64,000 nucleotides of DNA from Gammaproteobacteria bacterium (GTDB lineage Bacteria > Pseudomonadota > Gammaproteobacteria > Pseudomonadales > Cellvibrionaceae): assembly GCA_004172865.1 (NCBI GenBank), contig SEBV01000011.1, forward strand, positions 1 to 64,000, written 5' to 3'. Both the position numbers and the translations under genes were made by a program. A model generated the notes under the pieces. That model was not told the DNA's origin. It ran no database searches and worked only from the letters and a program-made list of their open reading frames with translations. Every line of letters begins with the position of its first letter. The first letter of the stretch is position 1. Below are positions 1 to 9,589 of this stretch, piece by piece.

Positions 1-700
1 GGATAAAACCTAATTATTTTTTATATTTTTTATGATTAACATTTCTAAACTTATTTTATAAAATTATTTTTTTATTTTTTAAAATAAAAATTCTATAAAG
101 CCACCACGAAGAAAAAAACAGAAGCGCCAACAAAAATCTGAAACCTATAAAAATTTTTACTGATTGAGTAAAAAACCTATTGTCATTTACCTTTTTTTAC
201 CCTACTGTGTGACACATTGCTTTTCAAGTATTTTTTTCACGCAAGAAAAAAAGATCAAAAATAAAAAAATAATAATAATGGTTATCGGTTTTTATGAAGT
301 TTTAACCTATAGGAAAACCTGTAGAACGCGTTAAAGCGATCATTGATTTATACAAGCTCTATACAAATTAAATTTAAAACCTGTTAGTTCTCAGCAACTG
401 CTGAAATCTAATTTGAATAACGGATTTGTTGCACCCGTACTAGTCGACATCAGTAAAGCAGTTGTTTAAAACACATAAAAAATATTGGCAGAAAGCCAGA
501 TAAGCTTGCTTAAAGCTCCAGAAAATAATGAATTGAACGTCAAATCTCTTGTTCGCGCTTACGCAAACAAGCTTGATAACTATCAATCTTAAGGTGTGCA
601 ACCTATGTTTTCAGCTATCGTCATCAGCGCCCAAAATTCCGGCTATCTACGTCAGCAGTTGGCCTTTCATAGTTTCCGGGAGTTTTTTACTGCCCAAAAT

Positions 701-712
701 GACAGCGCTGTC
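701..712. promoter_or_regulatory. Palindromic operator candidate, copy 1
   Basis: GACAGCGCTGTC is a perfect 12-bp palindrome preceded by AAAAT. The same 12 bases recur at 836-847. The central AGCGCT core and dyad symmetry resemble operators of LacI-family sugar regulators; for example the actinobacterial cellulase regulator CelR binds a dyad with the same AGCGCT core. The regulator here is unknown and is not encoded in the window. Confidence 0.5.
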
Positions 713-835
713 CACATTTTTTCTCCTGCGCCCCAGCAACACAACGACTCATGCTCTTTTGTCGCCCTAAGCATCACAAAAAACCTTAAAGAAAATGATT
801 CATACGACAATTCCGCGTTTTATAACAAAAAAAAT

Positions 836-847
836 GACAGCGCTGTC
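836..847. promoter_or_regulatory. Palindromic operator candidate, copy 2
   Basis: This is the second perfect copy of GACAGCGCTGTC, also preceded by AAAAT, 135 bp centre-to-centre from the first copy and about 290 bp before the GH6 start codon. Paired sites at this distance would suit a looping or cooperative repressor. Function is inferred. Confidence 0.5.
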
Positions 848-971
848 TCATTGATAACTCATTAGCCTAACGATCAACATAAACAACAACATAGCTAAAA
901 AGTTAGAACGTTTCGAATTATAAGAGTCAGCCACTAGCCGCGCTGATTCTCAACAAAGTCTGTCAGGATCG

Positions 972-1106
972 ACGCCTTTTTCGCTTAACCGCGGGAATGG
1001 AGTACAAGAAGTACCGGCGTAGTAATCCACCCGCAGTTCGCTTGGAGTAACAAATGCTTTTAAGTGAGGTGGATTTAAGAACACAAGGGCGTGCAACCCC
1101 TTTTTT
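972..1106 (+). promoter_or_regulatory. Structured 5' leader of the GH6 gene with terminator-like hairpin
   Basis: Three successive pairings are visible: ACGCC (972-976) with GGCGT (1016-1020), enclosing GTAC/GTAC; AATCCACC (1024-1031) with GGTGGATT (1068-1075), a perfect 8-bp stem; and AAGGG (1085-1089) with CCCTT (1098-1102), followed by a T-run to 1106. The last has the form of a weak intrinsic terminator, 28 bp before the start codon. GCGGG near 991-995 could instead pair with CCCGC at 1030-1034, which competes with the second stem. It resembles an attenuator or riboswitch, but no known riboswitch consensus was recognised. Confidence 0.4.
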
Positions 1107-1133
1107 AAACATTACGACTTCAGGATAAATATA

Positions 1134-3269
1134 ATGAAAACTTCAATACGCAAATCACTTGGGCTGGTATCGCTACTAGCACTTGGTGTTGCAGCGAGCC
1201 AAGCGCAAGCTGCAAGCTGTACTTATTCGGTCAATAACGAATGGAACACCGGCTTTCAAGGCACAGTAACCATCACCAACAATGGCACTACAGCCGTTAA
1301 TGGTTGGAATGTAGGCTGGACTTACACCAATAACAAAATTACCAGCTCATGGAACGCTACCTTGACTGGCAGCAACCCATATTCAGCTACTGCATTGGAT
1401 TGGAACAAAACCATTCAACCAGGCCAATCTGTAAGCTTCGGCGTACAGGGTGATAAAAACGGTTCAGCGGCTGAGATACCCACGATCACAGGTGCAGTTT
1501 GCTCAACTTCTCCAGCATCAAGCTCTACTGCAACTACCTCATCAAGCTCAAAAAGCTCGACGGCGGTAACGTCAAGTTCAAAAAGCTCTGTTGCTAGCTC
1601 AACTCCAAGCAGTGCAAGCAGCTCATCGCAACAAGCATGTGGTGCTTCACAATGTAACTGGTACGGCACAACTTACCCAAGTTGCACCAGCACTACCAGC
1701 GGTTGGGGTTATGAGAACGGCAAAAGCTGTATCGCTCCTTCAACTTGCGCCACTCAACCAGCACCATACGGTGTAGTTGCAGGCTGCCCAGTTTCATCAG
1801 CAAGCTCAAAATCAAGCTCTGTTGTAAGCTCCATATCTTCAAGCAAATCTAGCGTAAGTTCGGTTATTAGCTCTGTATCTTCAAGCAAATCCAGCGTTGT
1901 TAGCTCTGTTTCAAGTGTGAAATCAAGCTCTAGCTCTGTGGTTAGCTCTGTATCTTCAAGCATCAAATCAAGTTCTAGCTCTTCAAGCACTAGCACAAGT
2001 GCTGGCCCACGTTTGGATAACCCATTCGTAGGCGCTACCTGGTATGTAGACCCAATCTGGTCAGCTAAAGCACAAGCTGAAACTGGCGGTTCTAAAGTTG
2101 CCAAGTACAACACTGCAGTATGGATGGACCGTATTGGCGCTATCGCACCAACTGACGGCAGCTTCGGCTTGCGTGATCACTTGGATGCTGCTTTAGCCCA
2201 AGGCGCTAACCTTATCCAAATCGTAGTTTATGACTTACCAAACCGCGATTGCCATGCTCTTGCATCAAACGGTGAATTGACTCAAAACGCTGCGGGCACT
2301 GCTCGTTATCGCACTGAGTACGTAGATGCTGTTGCTGCAATCTTCGCTGATGCCAAGTACAAAAGCTTGCGTATCGTTGCGATTATTGAGCCTGACTCAT
2401 TGCCAAACCTGGTTACCAACATGAGCGATCCGGATTGTGCTATAGCATCACAAGGTCCAGATGGTTATGTGCCAAATACTCAATACACACTCAACAAACT
2501 CTATCCAATTACCAACGTGTATAGCTATGTTGATATCGGTCACTCAGGCTGGTTAGGTTGGGAAGCAACTAACATGACTGATGCAATCACCTTGATTGGT
2601 AATGCGATTAAAGGCACTACTGCTGGCGTAAACAGCATCGCAGGCTTCGTGTCTAATACTGCTAACACCACCCCATTGTCTGAACCATTCCTTGATCCGT
2701 TTGAGAAGACTGGCTTGCCAGGTAACAACGGTACTCAAGTACGCTCAGCCAAATTCTATGAGTGGAATGAGCACTTCGGTGAAATTTCATTCGTAAAAGC
2801 ATGGCGCACCAAGGCAATCGCTGCAGGCTTCCCATCTACCATCGGTATGATTATTGATACTGGCCGTAACGGCTGGGGCGGATCTGCTCGTCCAACAGCA
2901 CTTTCTACCAGCACTGATTTGGAAACTTTCGTGAACAAATCACGTATTGACTTGCGTTCACACCGTGGCAACTGGTGTAACCAGTACAGCGGTATCGGTG
3001 AGCGTCCACAAGTTATCAACGCTGATGGTATTGATGCTTACGTATGGGTGAAACCACCAGGTGAATCAGACGGCGCTGCTTCTTTAGAGTTGTCTTACGA
3101 TCCACAAGATCCAGCAAAAGGCTTCGACCGTATGTGTGACCCAACTTACAACCGTAGCGAAACGAGCGGCACTACTGGATCTGGCGCTATGCCTGATGCA
3201 CCTGTAGCAGGTCGTTGGTTCAAAGCTGGCTTCTTACAATTGTTGAAAGACGCTTACCCAGCTCTTTAA
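1134..3269 (+). CDS. cel6A: GH6 cellobiohydrolase/endoglucanase with CBM2 and CBM10
   Basis: Secreted cellulase of 711 residues acting on beta-1,4-glucan by inversion. Residues 1-26 form a Sec signal peptide ending in AQA. CBM2 (about 27-123) has the family pattern of spaced tryptophans and two terminal cysteines. A serine-rich linker leads to a CBM10 (about 167-218, CNWYG and GWGYENG motifs). A second, longer serine/valine linker precedes the GH6 domain (about 292-711). The GH6 signatures are present: the aspartate of YDLPNRDC (D372) and the proposed catalytic acid in IIEPDSLP (D421). AGGA lies about 8 bases before the ATG. The gene is monocistronic, with a terminator at 3420-3450. Both CBMs target crystalline cellulose. 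The assignment is firm; exo versus endo mode is inferred. Confidence 0.95.
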   Translation: MKTSIRKSLGLVSLLALGVAASQAQAASCTYSVNNEWNTGFQGTVTITNNGTTAVNGWNVGWTYTNNKITSSWNATLTGSNPYSATALDWNKTIQPGQSVSFGVQGDKNGSAAEIPTITGAVCSTSPASSSTATTSSSSKSSTAVTSSSKSSVASSTPSSASSSSQQACGASQCNWYGTTYPSCTSTTSGWGYENGKSCIAPSTCATQPAPYGVVAGCPVSSASSKSSSVVSSISSSKSSVSSVISSVSSSKSSVVSSVSSVKSSSSSVVSSVSSSIKSSSSSSSTSTSAGPRLDNPFVGATWYVDPIWSAKAQAETGGSKVAKYNTAVWMDRIGAIAPTDGSFGLRDHLDAALAQGANLIQIVVYDLPNRDCHALASNGELTQNAAGTARYRTEYVDAVAAIFADAKYKSLRIVAIIEPDSLPNLVTNMSDPDCAIASQGPDGYVPNTQYTLNKLYPITNVYSYVDIGHSGWLGWEATNMTDAITLIGNAIKGTTAGVNSIAGFVSNTANTTPLSEPFLDPFEKTGLPGNNGTQVRSAKFYEWNEHFGEISFVKAWRTKAIAAGFPSTIGMIIDTGRNGWGGSARPTALSTSTDLETFVNKSRIDLRSHRGNWCNQYSGIGERPQVINADGIDAYVWVKPPGESDGAASLELSYDPQDPAKGFDRMCDPTYNRSETSGTTGSGAMPDAPVAGRWFKAGFLQLLKDAYPAL

Positions 3270-3618
3270 TCGAGTTCTACAGGAATTTAAGCCCGAATCA
3301 GGATGATGAGGGCTTGGCTTAAGGATGAGCCTCGACCTTTATATCGACGGTGATAATCATTGAGGACAAGGATTATTAGCTCTATGCCGATATAAAACAT
3401 TTAGCCAACACAATATTTTACCGGCCTGTCCCTAGCAGGCCGGTTTTTTATTTCAGACCAATATCGGCTATTTCAGGGACTTCCAGAAATCAACCATATT
3501 GCACTAGGCATACCGCTCATCCATTCGCTAGCCTGCTCCTACCAGGCAGTTAGTCGGCTTCGCAGAATAATAAAACGGCGGTCATTGATTCTTAATCTTT
3601 CAAGCGAGACAACTTCCG
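3270..3618. other. GH6-GH9 intergenic region
   Basis: Contains a long imperfect hairpin just after the GH6 gene (TTATATCG near 3339 pairing with CGATATAA near 3383, with an inner TGATAAT/ATTATTA pairing), then the strong terminator at 3420-3450. The remainder carries the GH9 promoter, which could not be pinpointed. Confidence 0.5.
3420..3450 (+). terminator. Intrinsic terminator of the GH6 gene
   Basis: CCGGCCTG (3421-3428) pairs perfectly with CAGGCCGG (3436-3443) across a 7-base loop and is followed by six T. Confidence 0.9.
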
Positions 3619-6558
3619 ATGAAACATTTTCCTACGAACCACAAAACTTCTGAAAATAACTATCAAGAAATTGCGCGCACTCTGAACCCATCGAATAAAC
3701 AAAAGCCACTGTACCAATTTATTGCTGCAGGACTTTTAACCATTGCCAGCGTTTCAGCCATAGCAGAAACCGGCAACCCACGTGTTAACCAATTGGGATA
3801 TGTGCCCAATGGCGTAAAAACTGCAACTTATAAAACAGCGAGCACCAGCCCGCAGCCCTGGCAACTCAAGCAAAACGGCACTGTTGTAGCAACAGGCCAA
3901 ACAACTAATTTTGGTAGTGACGCTTCCAGCGGCGATAATTTGCAACAAATCGACCTTTCCAGCGTAACCGCAACGGGCACCGGTTTTACAATTACCGTTG
4001 GTAGCGACACCAGTTACAGCTTCGCAATCTCGCCCACTGTTTTTAAGGGCGCACTCTACGATTCCTTAAAATATTTCTACCACAACCGCAGCGGCATCGC
4101 GATTGAAACCCAATACACCGGTGGCGGTAACGGCAGCTTTGCCAGTAACAGTAAATGGTCACGCCCAGCCGGTCATTTAAACGTTGGTGCTAATAAAGGT
4201 GATGTAAATGTCCCCTGCTGGACTGGCACTTGTAATTATTCTCTAAACGTTTCCAAAGGTTGGTATGACGCGGGCGACCACGGCAAATATGTAGTTAATG
4301 GCGGTATCTCGGCGTGGACTTTATTAAACCTTTACGAACGTAATCTGTACCTCACCAGTAACGCTAGTGTTCTCGGTGATGGCAAATTAAATATTCCAGA
4401 AAGCTCAAACGGTGTGTCGGATCTACTTGATGAAGCACGTTGGGAAGTCGAATTCCTGCTTGAAATGCAAGTTCCCGTCGGCCAAGCCAAAGCAGGAATG
4501 GTGCATCACAAAATGCATGACGTGGGCTGGACTGGCTTCCCCCTTGCGCCACATGAAGATCCGCAACAACGCGCACTGGTTCCACCATCTACCGCTGCAA
4601 CATTGAATCTTGCAGCAGTTGCCGCGCAGTCAGCACGTATCTGGAAAGATATAGATTCCGGTTTTGCTGCGACTTGTTTAACAGCCGCAAAAGCTGCGTG
4701 GGATGCAGCCCAAGCTAACCCCAACGATATTTATTCCGGCAATTACGACAACGGTGGTGGCGGTTACGGCGATAAAACCGTATCCGATGAATTTTATTGG
4801 GCGGCGGCCGAACTCTATATCACTACAGGCGATAGCAAATATCTAAGCACTATTAATAACTTCAGCAGCCTTCACACTGATTTTGGCTGGGCTGATACCG
4901 ATATCGCTGGTTTGATTTCATTGGCGACGGTTCCGAGCACTCAAACAACAGGTTTACGGGCGAGCGCTCAGCAAAAAATCGTGACTTTAGCGAATACCCA
5001 TTTGGCAACCCAAAACGCATCGGGCTACCCCGCCCCCATGTCAAACCTCGAATACTATTGGGGTTCAAATGGTGGCGTTGCCAACAAGTTGATTCTGTTA
5101 GGCCTAGCGTACGATTTCACTAAAAACGATAGTTTTGCCAAAGGTGTGGGCAAAGGTTTGGGTTATCTGTTTGGTCAGAATGCTCTGTCTACCTCATTTA
5201 TCACTGGTGAAGGAACCAAAACAGCAACTCAACCGCATCACCGTTTTTGGTCTAACGCCATCAGCGCAAGCTATCCCGTTGCACCCCCAGGCGCATTATC
5301 AGGCGGGCCTAACAGCGGATTGGATGACACAACTTCTGCAGCTCAGCTATCTGCTTGCAAAACCAAACCGGCAACTTGTTGGATTGACAATATTAATGCT
5401 TATGCGGTGAATGAAATCACTATTAACTGGAATGCACCGCTAGCCTGGAGCTTGGCGTTTTATAACGATTATGCAAACGCAAGCACTACGGTAAACACGC
5501 CTCCGGTTGCCAGAGTCACACCGACATCCTTTACCACCACAACCTATGGTATGACCACAGTAAGCGCAGCTTCATCAACAGACGTGGATAGCGATGCCTT
5601 AAGTTTCAGTTGGGATTTAGGAAACGGCAGCACAGCGACCGGCTCGCAAGTGAGACTTTCTTATACAACACCCGGCAACTACACCGCCACCGTAACAGTT
5701 AGCGATGGACGCGGTGGCGTGAGCACAGCAAGTGTGGCTGTCACCGTGGTTTCCGATGTTTTAAGCTCATCTTCCAGCTCAAAATCGTCAGCACCATCGA
5801 CATCCAGTAGCTCCAAATCGTCCACTCCGTCGACGTCTAGTAGTTCGAAATCATCATTACCGTCTACGTCCAGCTCCAGTAGTTCTAGATCCAGCATTTC
5901 CAGCGCTAGCAGTATTAGAAGCTCGTCGTCATCCAGTGCGGTTTCAGGTCAACAATGTAACTGGTACGGCACGCTTACTCCGTTATGTGGGACAACCACT
6001 AGCGGTTGGGGGTATGAAAACGGCAAAAGTTGCGTAGCGCCAAGCACTTGTTCGGCACAACCAGCGCCTTATGGGATTGTGGGAGGAACAAGCCTAAGTT
6101 CAAGCAGTTCCTATTCGACCTCCACATCTGTGCCGCGCTCCAGTAGTTCAGTATCTACCAGCTCATCCGTTGCAACTAGCAGTTCTGCGCCTAGCACTTC
6201 TTCATCGGTTTCGTCGGTAAGAAGTTCATCTTCCAGTAGCTTGGCGGTTGGCGGTGGCAAATGTACCTACGTAATAAGTAACGAATGGAATACTGGCTTC
6301 ACTGGCGCAGTTCGTATCACCAATAACGGCACTAGCGCTATCAACGGCTGGAATGTGAGTTGGAGTTATACCGACGGTACCAAGTTGACTAACAGTTGGA
6401 ACGCTACCGTAACTGGCTCCAACCCCTACTCTGCGACCAACCTGAATTGGAACAATTTAATCCAACCTGGGCAGTCAGTAGAAATAGGAATTCAAGGTAA
6501 TAAAGGAAGTGGTGCGACCGCACAAATCCCGATTATTACTGGCGCTGCTTGTAACTAA
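3619..6558 (+). CDS. GH9 endoglucanase with Ig-like, PKD, CBM10 and C-terminal CBM2
   Basis: Secreted cellulase of 979 residues. The N-terminus has an unusually long polar n-region (about 32 residues) before the hydrophobic signal core and AIAE. A CelD-type N-terminal Ig-like domain (about 52-137, beginning RVNQLGY) precedes the GH9 (alpha/alpha)6 barrel (about 140-620). Catalytic signatures are [10 protein letters not shown] (D217, D220), the PHHR histidine region (H540/H541) and [10 protein letters not shown] with the proposed acid E599. A PKD domain (about 629-714), a repetitive SSSSKSS(A/T/L)PSTS linker, CBM10 (about 776-820), a second Ser linker and CBM2 (about 877-979) follow. No good Shine-Dalgarno precedes the ATG, but no alternative methionine exists before the signal core. 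The CBM2 and CBM10 closely resemble those of the upstream GH6 enzyme, suggesting module shuffling. Confidence 0.93.
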   Translation: MKHFPTNHKTSENNYQEIARTLNPSNKQKPLYQFIAAGLLTIASVSAIAETGNPRVNQLGYVPNGVKTATYKTASTSPQPWQLKQNGTVVATGQTTNFGSDASSGDNLQQIDLSSVTATGTGFTITVGSDTSYSFAISPTVFKGALYDSLKYFYHNRSGIAIETQYTGGGNGSFASNSKWSRPAGHLNVGANKGDVNVPCWTGTCNYSLNVSKGWYDAGDHGKYVVNGGISAWTLLNLYERNLYLTSNASVLGDGKLNIPESSNGVSDLLDEARWEVEFLLEMQVPVGQAKAGMVHHKMHDVGWTGFPLAPHEDPQQRALVPPSTAATLNLAAVAAQSARIWKDIDSGFAATCLTAAKAAWDAAQANPNDIYSGNYDNGGGGYGDKTVSDEFYWAAAELYITTGDSKYLSTINNFSSLHTDFGWADTDIAGLISLATVPSTQTTGLRASAQQKIVTLANTHLATQNASGYPAPMSNLEYYWGSNGGVANKLILLGLAYDFTKNDSFAKGVGKGLGYLFGQNALSTSFITGEGTKTATQPHHRFWSNAISASYPVAPPGALSGGPNSGLDDTTSAAQLSACKTKPATCWIDNINAYAVNEITINWNAPLAWSLAFYNDYANASTTVNTPPVARVTPTSFTTTTYGMTTVSAASSTDVDSDALSFSWDLGNGSTATGSQVRLSYTTPGNYTATVTVSDGRGGVSTASVAVTVVSDVLSSSSSSKSSAPSTSSSSKSSTPSTSSSSKSSLPSTSSSSSSRSSISSASSIRSSSSSSAVSGQQCNWYGTLTPLCGTTTSGWGYENGKSCVAPSTCSAQPAPYGIVGGTSLSSSSSYSTSTSVPRSSSSVSTSSSVATSSSAPSTSSSVSSVRSSSSSSLAVGGGKCTYVISNEWNTGFTGAVRITNNGTSAINGWNVSWSYTDGTKLTNSWNATVTGSNPYSATNLNWNNLIQPGQSVEIGIQGNKGSGATAQIPIITGAACN

Positions 6559-6563
6559 CCCTC

Positions 6564-6590
6564 AAAACCCCGCTTCGGCGGGGTTTTCTT
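6564..6590 (+). terminator. Intrinsic terminator of the GH9 gene
   Basis: AACCCCGC pairs with GCGGGGTT around a TTCG tetraloop; the stem is flanked by AA and TT, and a T-rich tract follows. Confidence 0.9.
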
Positions 6591-6831
6591 TTTCCACTCT
6601 AACCTCCGATCAGACCGCATAAATTTCCGTTTATCCTAACCGCTAAGCAGCCGAAGGATTTGCGCCTTCGACAGCTTGGCGCAGGATGAACATTTATCTT
6701 ATCTCTTTAATAATTCTCATAATCCCTGATCTTTCGCAGACTGCCTGTAAGCCCTTAAAGAAACAGAGGATTCCAGACCAACAATGAGCCTCGAAAAATA
6801 GTAAAGATCTTGCTGTAACCAGCTGATAAAA

Positions 6832-6868
6832 ATAAAAAAACGGCTTGCTGGTAAGGCAAGCCGTTTTT
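6832..6868. terminator. Intrinsic terminator of the GH26 gene (bidirectional)
   Basis: CGGCTTGC (6841-6848) pairs with GCAAGCCG (6856-6863). An A-run lies to the left and a T-run to the right, so it can act on both strands; the GH26 gene ends 44 bp away. Confidence 0.85.
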
Positions 6869-6906
6869 GTGGAACTAGACAATAACTCGTTATTGTCGTT
6901 TATCGA

Positions 6907-9096
6907 TTACGGAGTGAACTTCGGTAACTCATCCAGGGTAATAACGACATCGCTGTTATACACCTTGAATTTGTGTGCATTGGTGTTGTAGTACTCGCCG
7001 GTCCAGAAGTTGCCCGGATCAGATACACCTTCAGCAGTATCAACGTCATCCCATACCAGGAAGTACAACCACCAAGCGCCATCAGCCTTAATTAAATCAG
7101 GATCAGGAATATTGCTGTTCTCACTCAAAGCAGTCAGCTTAGTTTGGTGCGGATAGGATTTCGTCAGGTTGTAAGCCGAGATTTGCGACTTGTAATTACG
7201 CGCACCGTCATAAATATCGGTACTGACGATATCTACGTAAGCATCACCAGGGTACCAAGCTGCGCTTTGACCATTCCAAATCCAAATCAGATTGTTCAAA
7301 CCGTAATAGGTAGTCAAACGGTTGTACAAATATTTCCACAACACTACTTCGGCATAGGCAGGAGGAACACCATCGGTACGGTCACTACGACCCCACCAGA
7401 ACCAACCACCAGACGCTTCATGCAAAGGACGCCAAAGTACAGTAACTCCTGCAGTTTGTAGTTTTTGCAATTCAGCAGCAATCATCGCCACGTTTGCTTC
7501 AATGTGCGTGAAGCTAGGGCTAGTAGTGTCAAGTTCACCATTTTTAATGGGGATAGTAAATTTGGTTTTCTCAGTGTAGAAGTCACCGATTGCTCCAGCA
7601 GCTGCATCTGGATCGCGCCAATGCCAGTTGAACGTCACCAAACCACCGCGATTCCAATGGGCAATAGCTTCTTCAGACTGAGTAATGCCGGAAATACCAT
7701 TCCAGAATAAACCATAGTTCATGAAGTCATAACCCATGATTGCGGGAGCGCGGCCAGTATCATTAATGACACGTTGGTACTGATCGATAGCGTCTTGCCA
7801 GGTTAAATCCATTTGACCAGAGAGCGTATGAGTTCCCCAGATAGACTTAAGGTAGGTGTAAACCTTACGGGTGGTAGCATTCGCATTTGGATTAACCGGA
7901 GCGCTACCCAACGCAGTTTGGGTGTTAGAAGCCATGCCTGGACACATGCTCTTCGATAAGCACACTTTCCCGCCCTGACTTCCCCAACTGCCAGTGTCGG
8001 CAGTACACAAATCCAGTTTGGATGAACCGATTACGCAGTAAGCGAAGTTACCAACGCCCTGAGTGTCAGCTCTGGAGCCAAACACCACGCAAGAAGCGGC
8101 GTTTTCCCAGCCCCAACCATCGCCATCTGGGTCAGAATCCGCAGAACGACAGTAAGCAACACCAGCACCTGTCGCATTCGGAATCACACCGGCAGGTAAG
8201 GAGCTGCTGCTAGATGATGAACTCGCGATACTGCTTGACGATGTAGCAACTGCGCTGCTACTTGAAGACGATTTCACACTCGATGAACTACTGGAAGAGC
8301 TTGATTTAACCGAGCTTGAAGTCAAGGATGAGCTGGAAACGCCACAACTACCGCCCACTACACCGTAAGGCGCAGGTTGCGAAGCACAGGTTGAATTGGC
8401 GATACAACTTTTGCCATTCTCATAACCCCAGCCACTTGTCGTGGTAGTACAGCTTGGGTAAAGCGTGCCGTACCAATTACATTGCTGGCCGCTGCTAGCA
8501 CAAGCACTTGAGGTACTTGATGCAACACTTGAAGCCACACTCGTTGAAGAGCGGCTGCTTGAGGCTACAGACAATGAACTTGAAGAACGCACCGAGCTGG
8601 ATGAAACAACACTGGACGATGCAACACTTGATTTTGAAGAGGCCACACTAGACTTGGACGAGGAGACTACGCTGGATACAACGCTCGACTTGGACGATGA
8701 AGCCGATGAAACCACTCCACTACAAACCGCTCCCGTTACCACCGGAGTTTCAACCGCACCACTGGTCGTCACTTGCAGACCAAAGCTCGCGGTTTGACCC
8801 GGCTGCAGCGTGCCGTTCCAACTTAGGTTAGAAGCACTATATGGGTTTGCGCCCGTGATAGTCGCATTCCAACTACTGCTAATTCGGTTGTTAACGTAAG
8901 CCCAATTCACGTTCCAACCATTCAACACACTTGTACCTGTATTGGTAACTTCAATACTGGCCGTTGCACCCGCTCCCCAGGAGTTGGTAACAACATATTT
9001 ACAGGTGGCAGTTTGCGCCGCCGCCCCTTGAGCACTTGCCAGACCAACGCTAAAAAGCGCCGCCAGGCCATATCGTTTTACGCACGAAGTTTTCAT
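6907..9096 (-). CDS. GH26 beta-mannanase with CBM2, CBM10 and a Cys-rich module
   Basis: Secreted endo-beta-1,4-mannanase of 729 residues. The start is placed at 9096, where AAAGGA precedes the ATG by 9 bases; an in-frame ATG 24 bp upstream has no such site. After a Sec signal (ending near AAAQT) come CBM2 (about 29-126), a Ser linker, CBM10 (about 202-252), a second Ser linker, and an unassigned Cys-rich module (about 302-387) with GWGWENAASC. The GH26 domain (about 400-729) has the acid/base in WRPLHEASGG (E560) and the nucleophile in LSENS (E659), both in the expected order. It is convergent with the GH9 gene. Cellulose-binding modules on a mannanase are typical of Cellvibrio enzymes attacking mannan embedded in cell walls. 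Confidence 0.92.
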   Translation of the reverse strand: MKTSCVKRYGLAALFSVGLASAQGAAAQTATCKYVVTNSWGAGATASIEVTNTGTSVLNGWNVNWAYVNNRISSSWNATITGANPYSASNLSWNGTLQPGQTASFGLQVTTSGAVETPVVTGAVCSGVVSSASSSKSSVVSSVVSSSKSSVASSKSSVASSSVVSSSSVRSSSSLSVASSSRSSTSVASSVASSTSSACASSGQQCNWYGTLYPSCTTTTSGWGYENGKSCIANSTCASQPAPYGVVGGSCGVSSSSLTSSSVKSSSSSSSSSVKSSSSSSAVATSSSSIASSSSSSSSLPAGVIPNATGAGVAYCRSADSDPDGDGWGWENAASCVVFGSRADTQGVGNFAYCVIGSSKLDLCTADTGSWGSQGGKVCLSKSMCPGMASNTQTALGSAPVNPNANATTRKVYTYLKSIWGTHTLSGQMDLTWQDAIDQYQRVINDTGRAPAIMGYDFMNYGLFWNGISGITQSEEAIAHWNRGGLVTFNWHWRDPDAAAGAIGDFYTEKTKFTIPIKNGELDTTSPSFTHIEANVAMIAAELQKLQTAGVTVLWRPLHEASGGWFWWGRSDRTDGVPPAYAEVVLWKYLYNRLTTYYGLNNLIWIWNGQSAAWYPGDAYVDIVSTDIYDGARNYKSQISAYNLTKSYPHQTKLTALSENSNIPDPDLIKADGAWWLYFLVWDDVDTAEGVSDPGNFWTGEYYNTNAHKFKVYNSDVVITLDELPKFTP

Positions 9097-9589
9097 CAGG
9101 ATTTTTCCTTTGTTATTCATTATTTGTAAGAGAACGGCATTGAAGCCGAGGTAAACCTGCTGGGAACTAACAGCAACTATCGAGGAAACGCAGCGACAGA
9201 AATAGTCTGCAGGACCCTATGTTAACCCAGCTCCATAGCAGATAAACGGCTAAAACATGAGCAGAAAGATGAATTTAGCGAAACAAATCCAGATATGAGA
9301 CGAAAATCACAAACGAAAATATTTTTAAATATAAAAGATAATTTTTTTATTAAGGGGTTTTTTAAGAAGGACGTTTCAATGACTTTAGCGGTGCTTTAAA
9401 TACGTCAGCGAGTGAACAATTATTTGAAGAAATTGATTCATTAACAGCAATTATTAACGCCAATCACATTAAACAAACTTTCAAACTACATCGCGTAGAG
9501 CCAATTTCCTGCGCCCCGCTCACTTTATGCAAGCTGGCATATTTTTCGCTCATGCCCAAGACCGACTTCATTTCATTCAGGGCAGAAGC
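9097..9589. other. Divergent region between GH26 and the PLP enzyme
   Basis: About 490 bp with no recognisable gene. An AT-rich stretch at 9300-9360 is the likely promoter area for one or both divergent genes. In-frame codons upstream of 9590 exist but lack a signal or ribosome binding site. Confidence 0.4.

Larger units (their letters stand above)
1..1133. other. Long AT-rich non-coding region upstream of the GH6 gene
   Basis: No convincing gene is seen. Two overlapping short frames around 549-865 lack a ribosome binding site and have no recognisable protein character. The stretch holds seven same-strand copies of an AACCT(A/G) motif between 6 and 606, two perfect 12-bp palindromes (701-712 and 836-847), and a leader with several inverted repeats (972-1106) directly before the GH6 start codon. 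It is most simply read as the control region of the cellulase locus. Its left part may belong to whatever lies outside the window. Confidence 0.6.
6559..6906. other. Convergent GH9/GH26 intergenic region
   Basis: No gene seen. Two terminators bound it (6564-6590 and 6832-6868). Between them are short inverted repeats such as CGAAGG/CCTTCG around 6652-6670, without an evident role. Confidence 0.5.

Noticed and set aside
549-865. Two overlapping short ORFs in the left intergenic region
   Set aside because: No ribosome binding site or protein-like composition; they overlap the palindromic operator candidates.
1415-2113. Long antisense ORFs opposite the Ser-rich linkers of the GH6 gene
   Set aside because: They are by-products of the repetitive AGC/TCA serine codons, which leave antisense frames free of stops; the same happens in the GH9, GH26 and GH16 genes.
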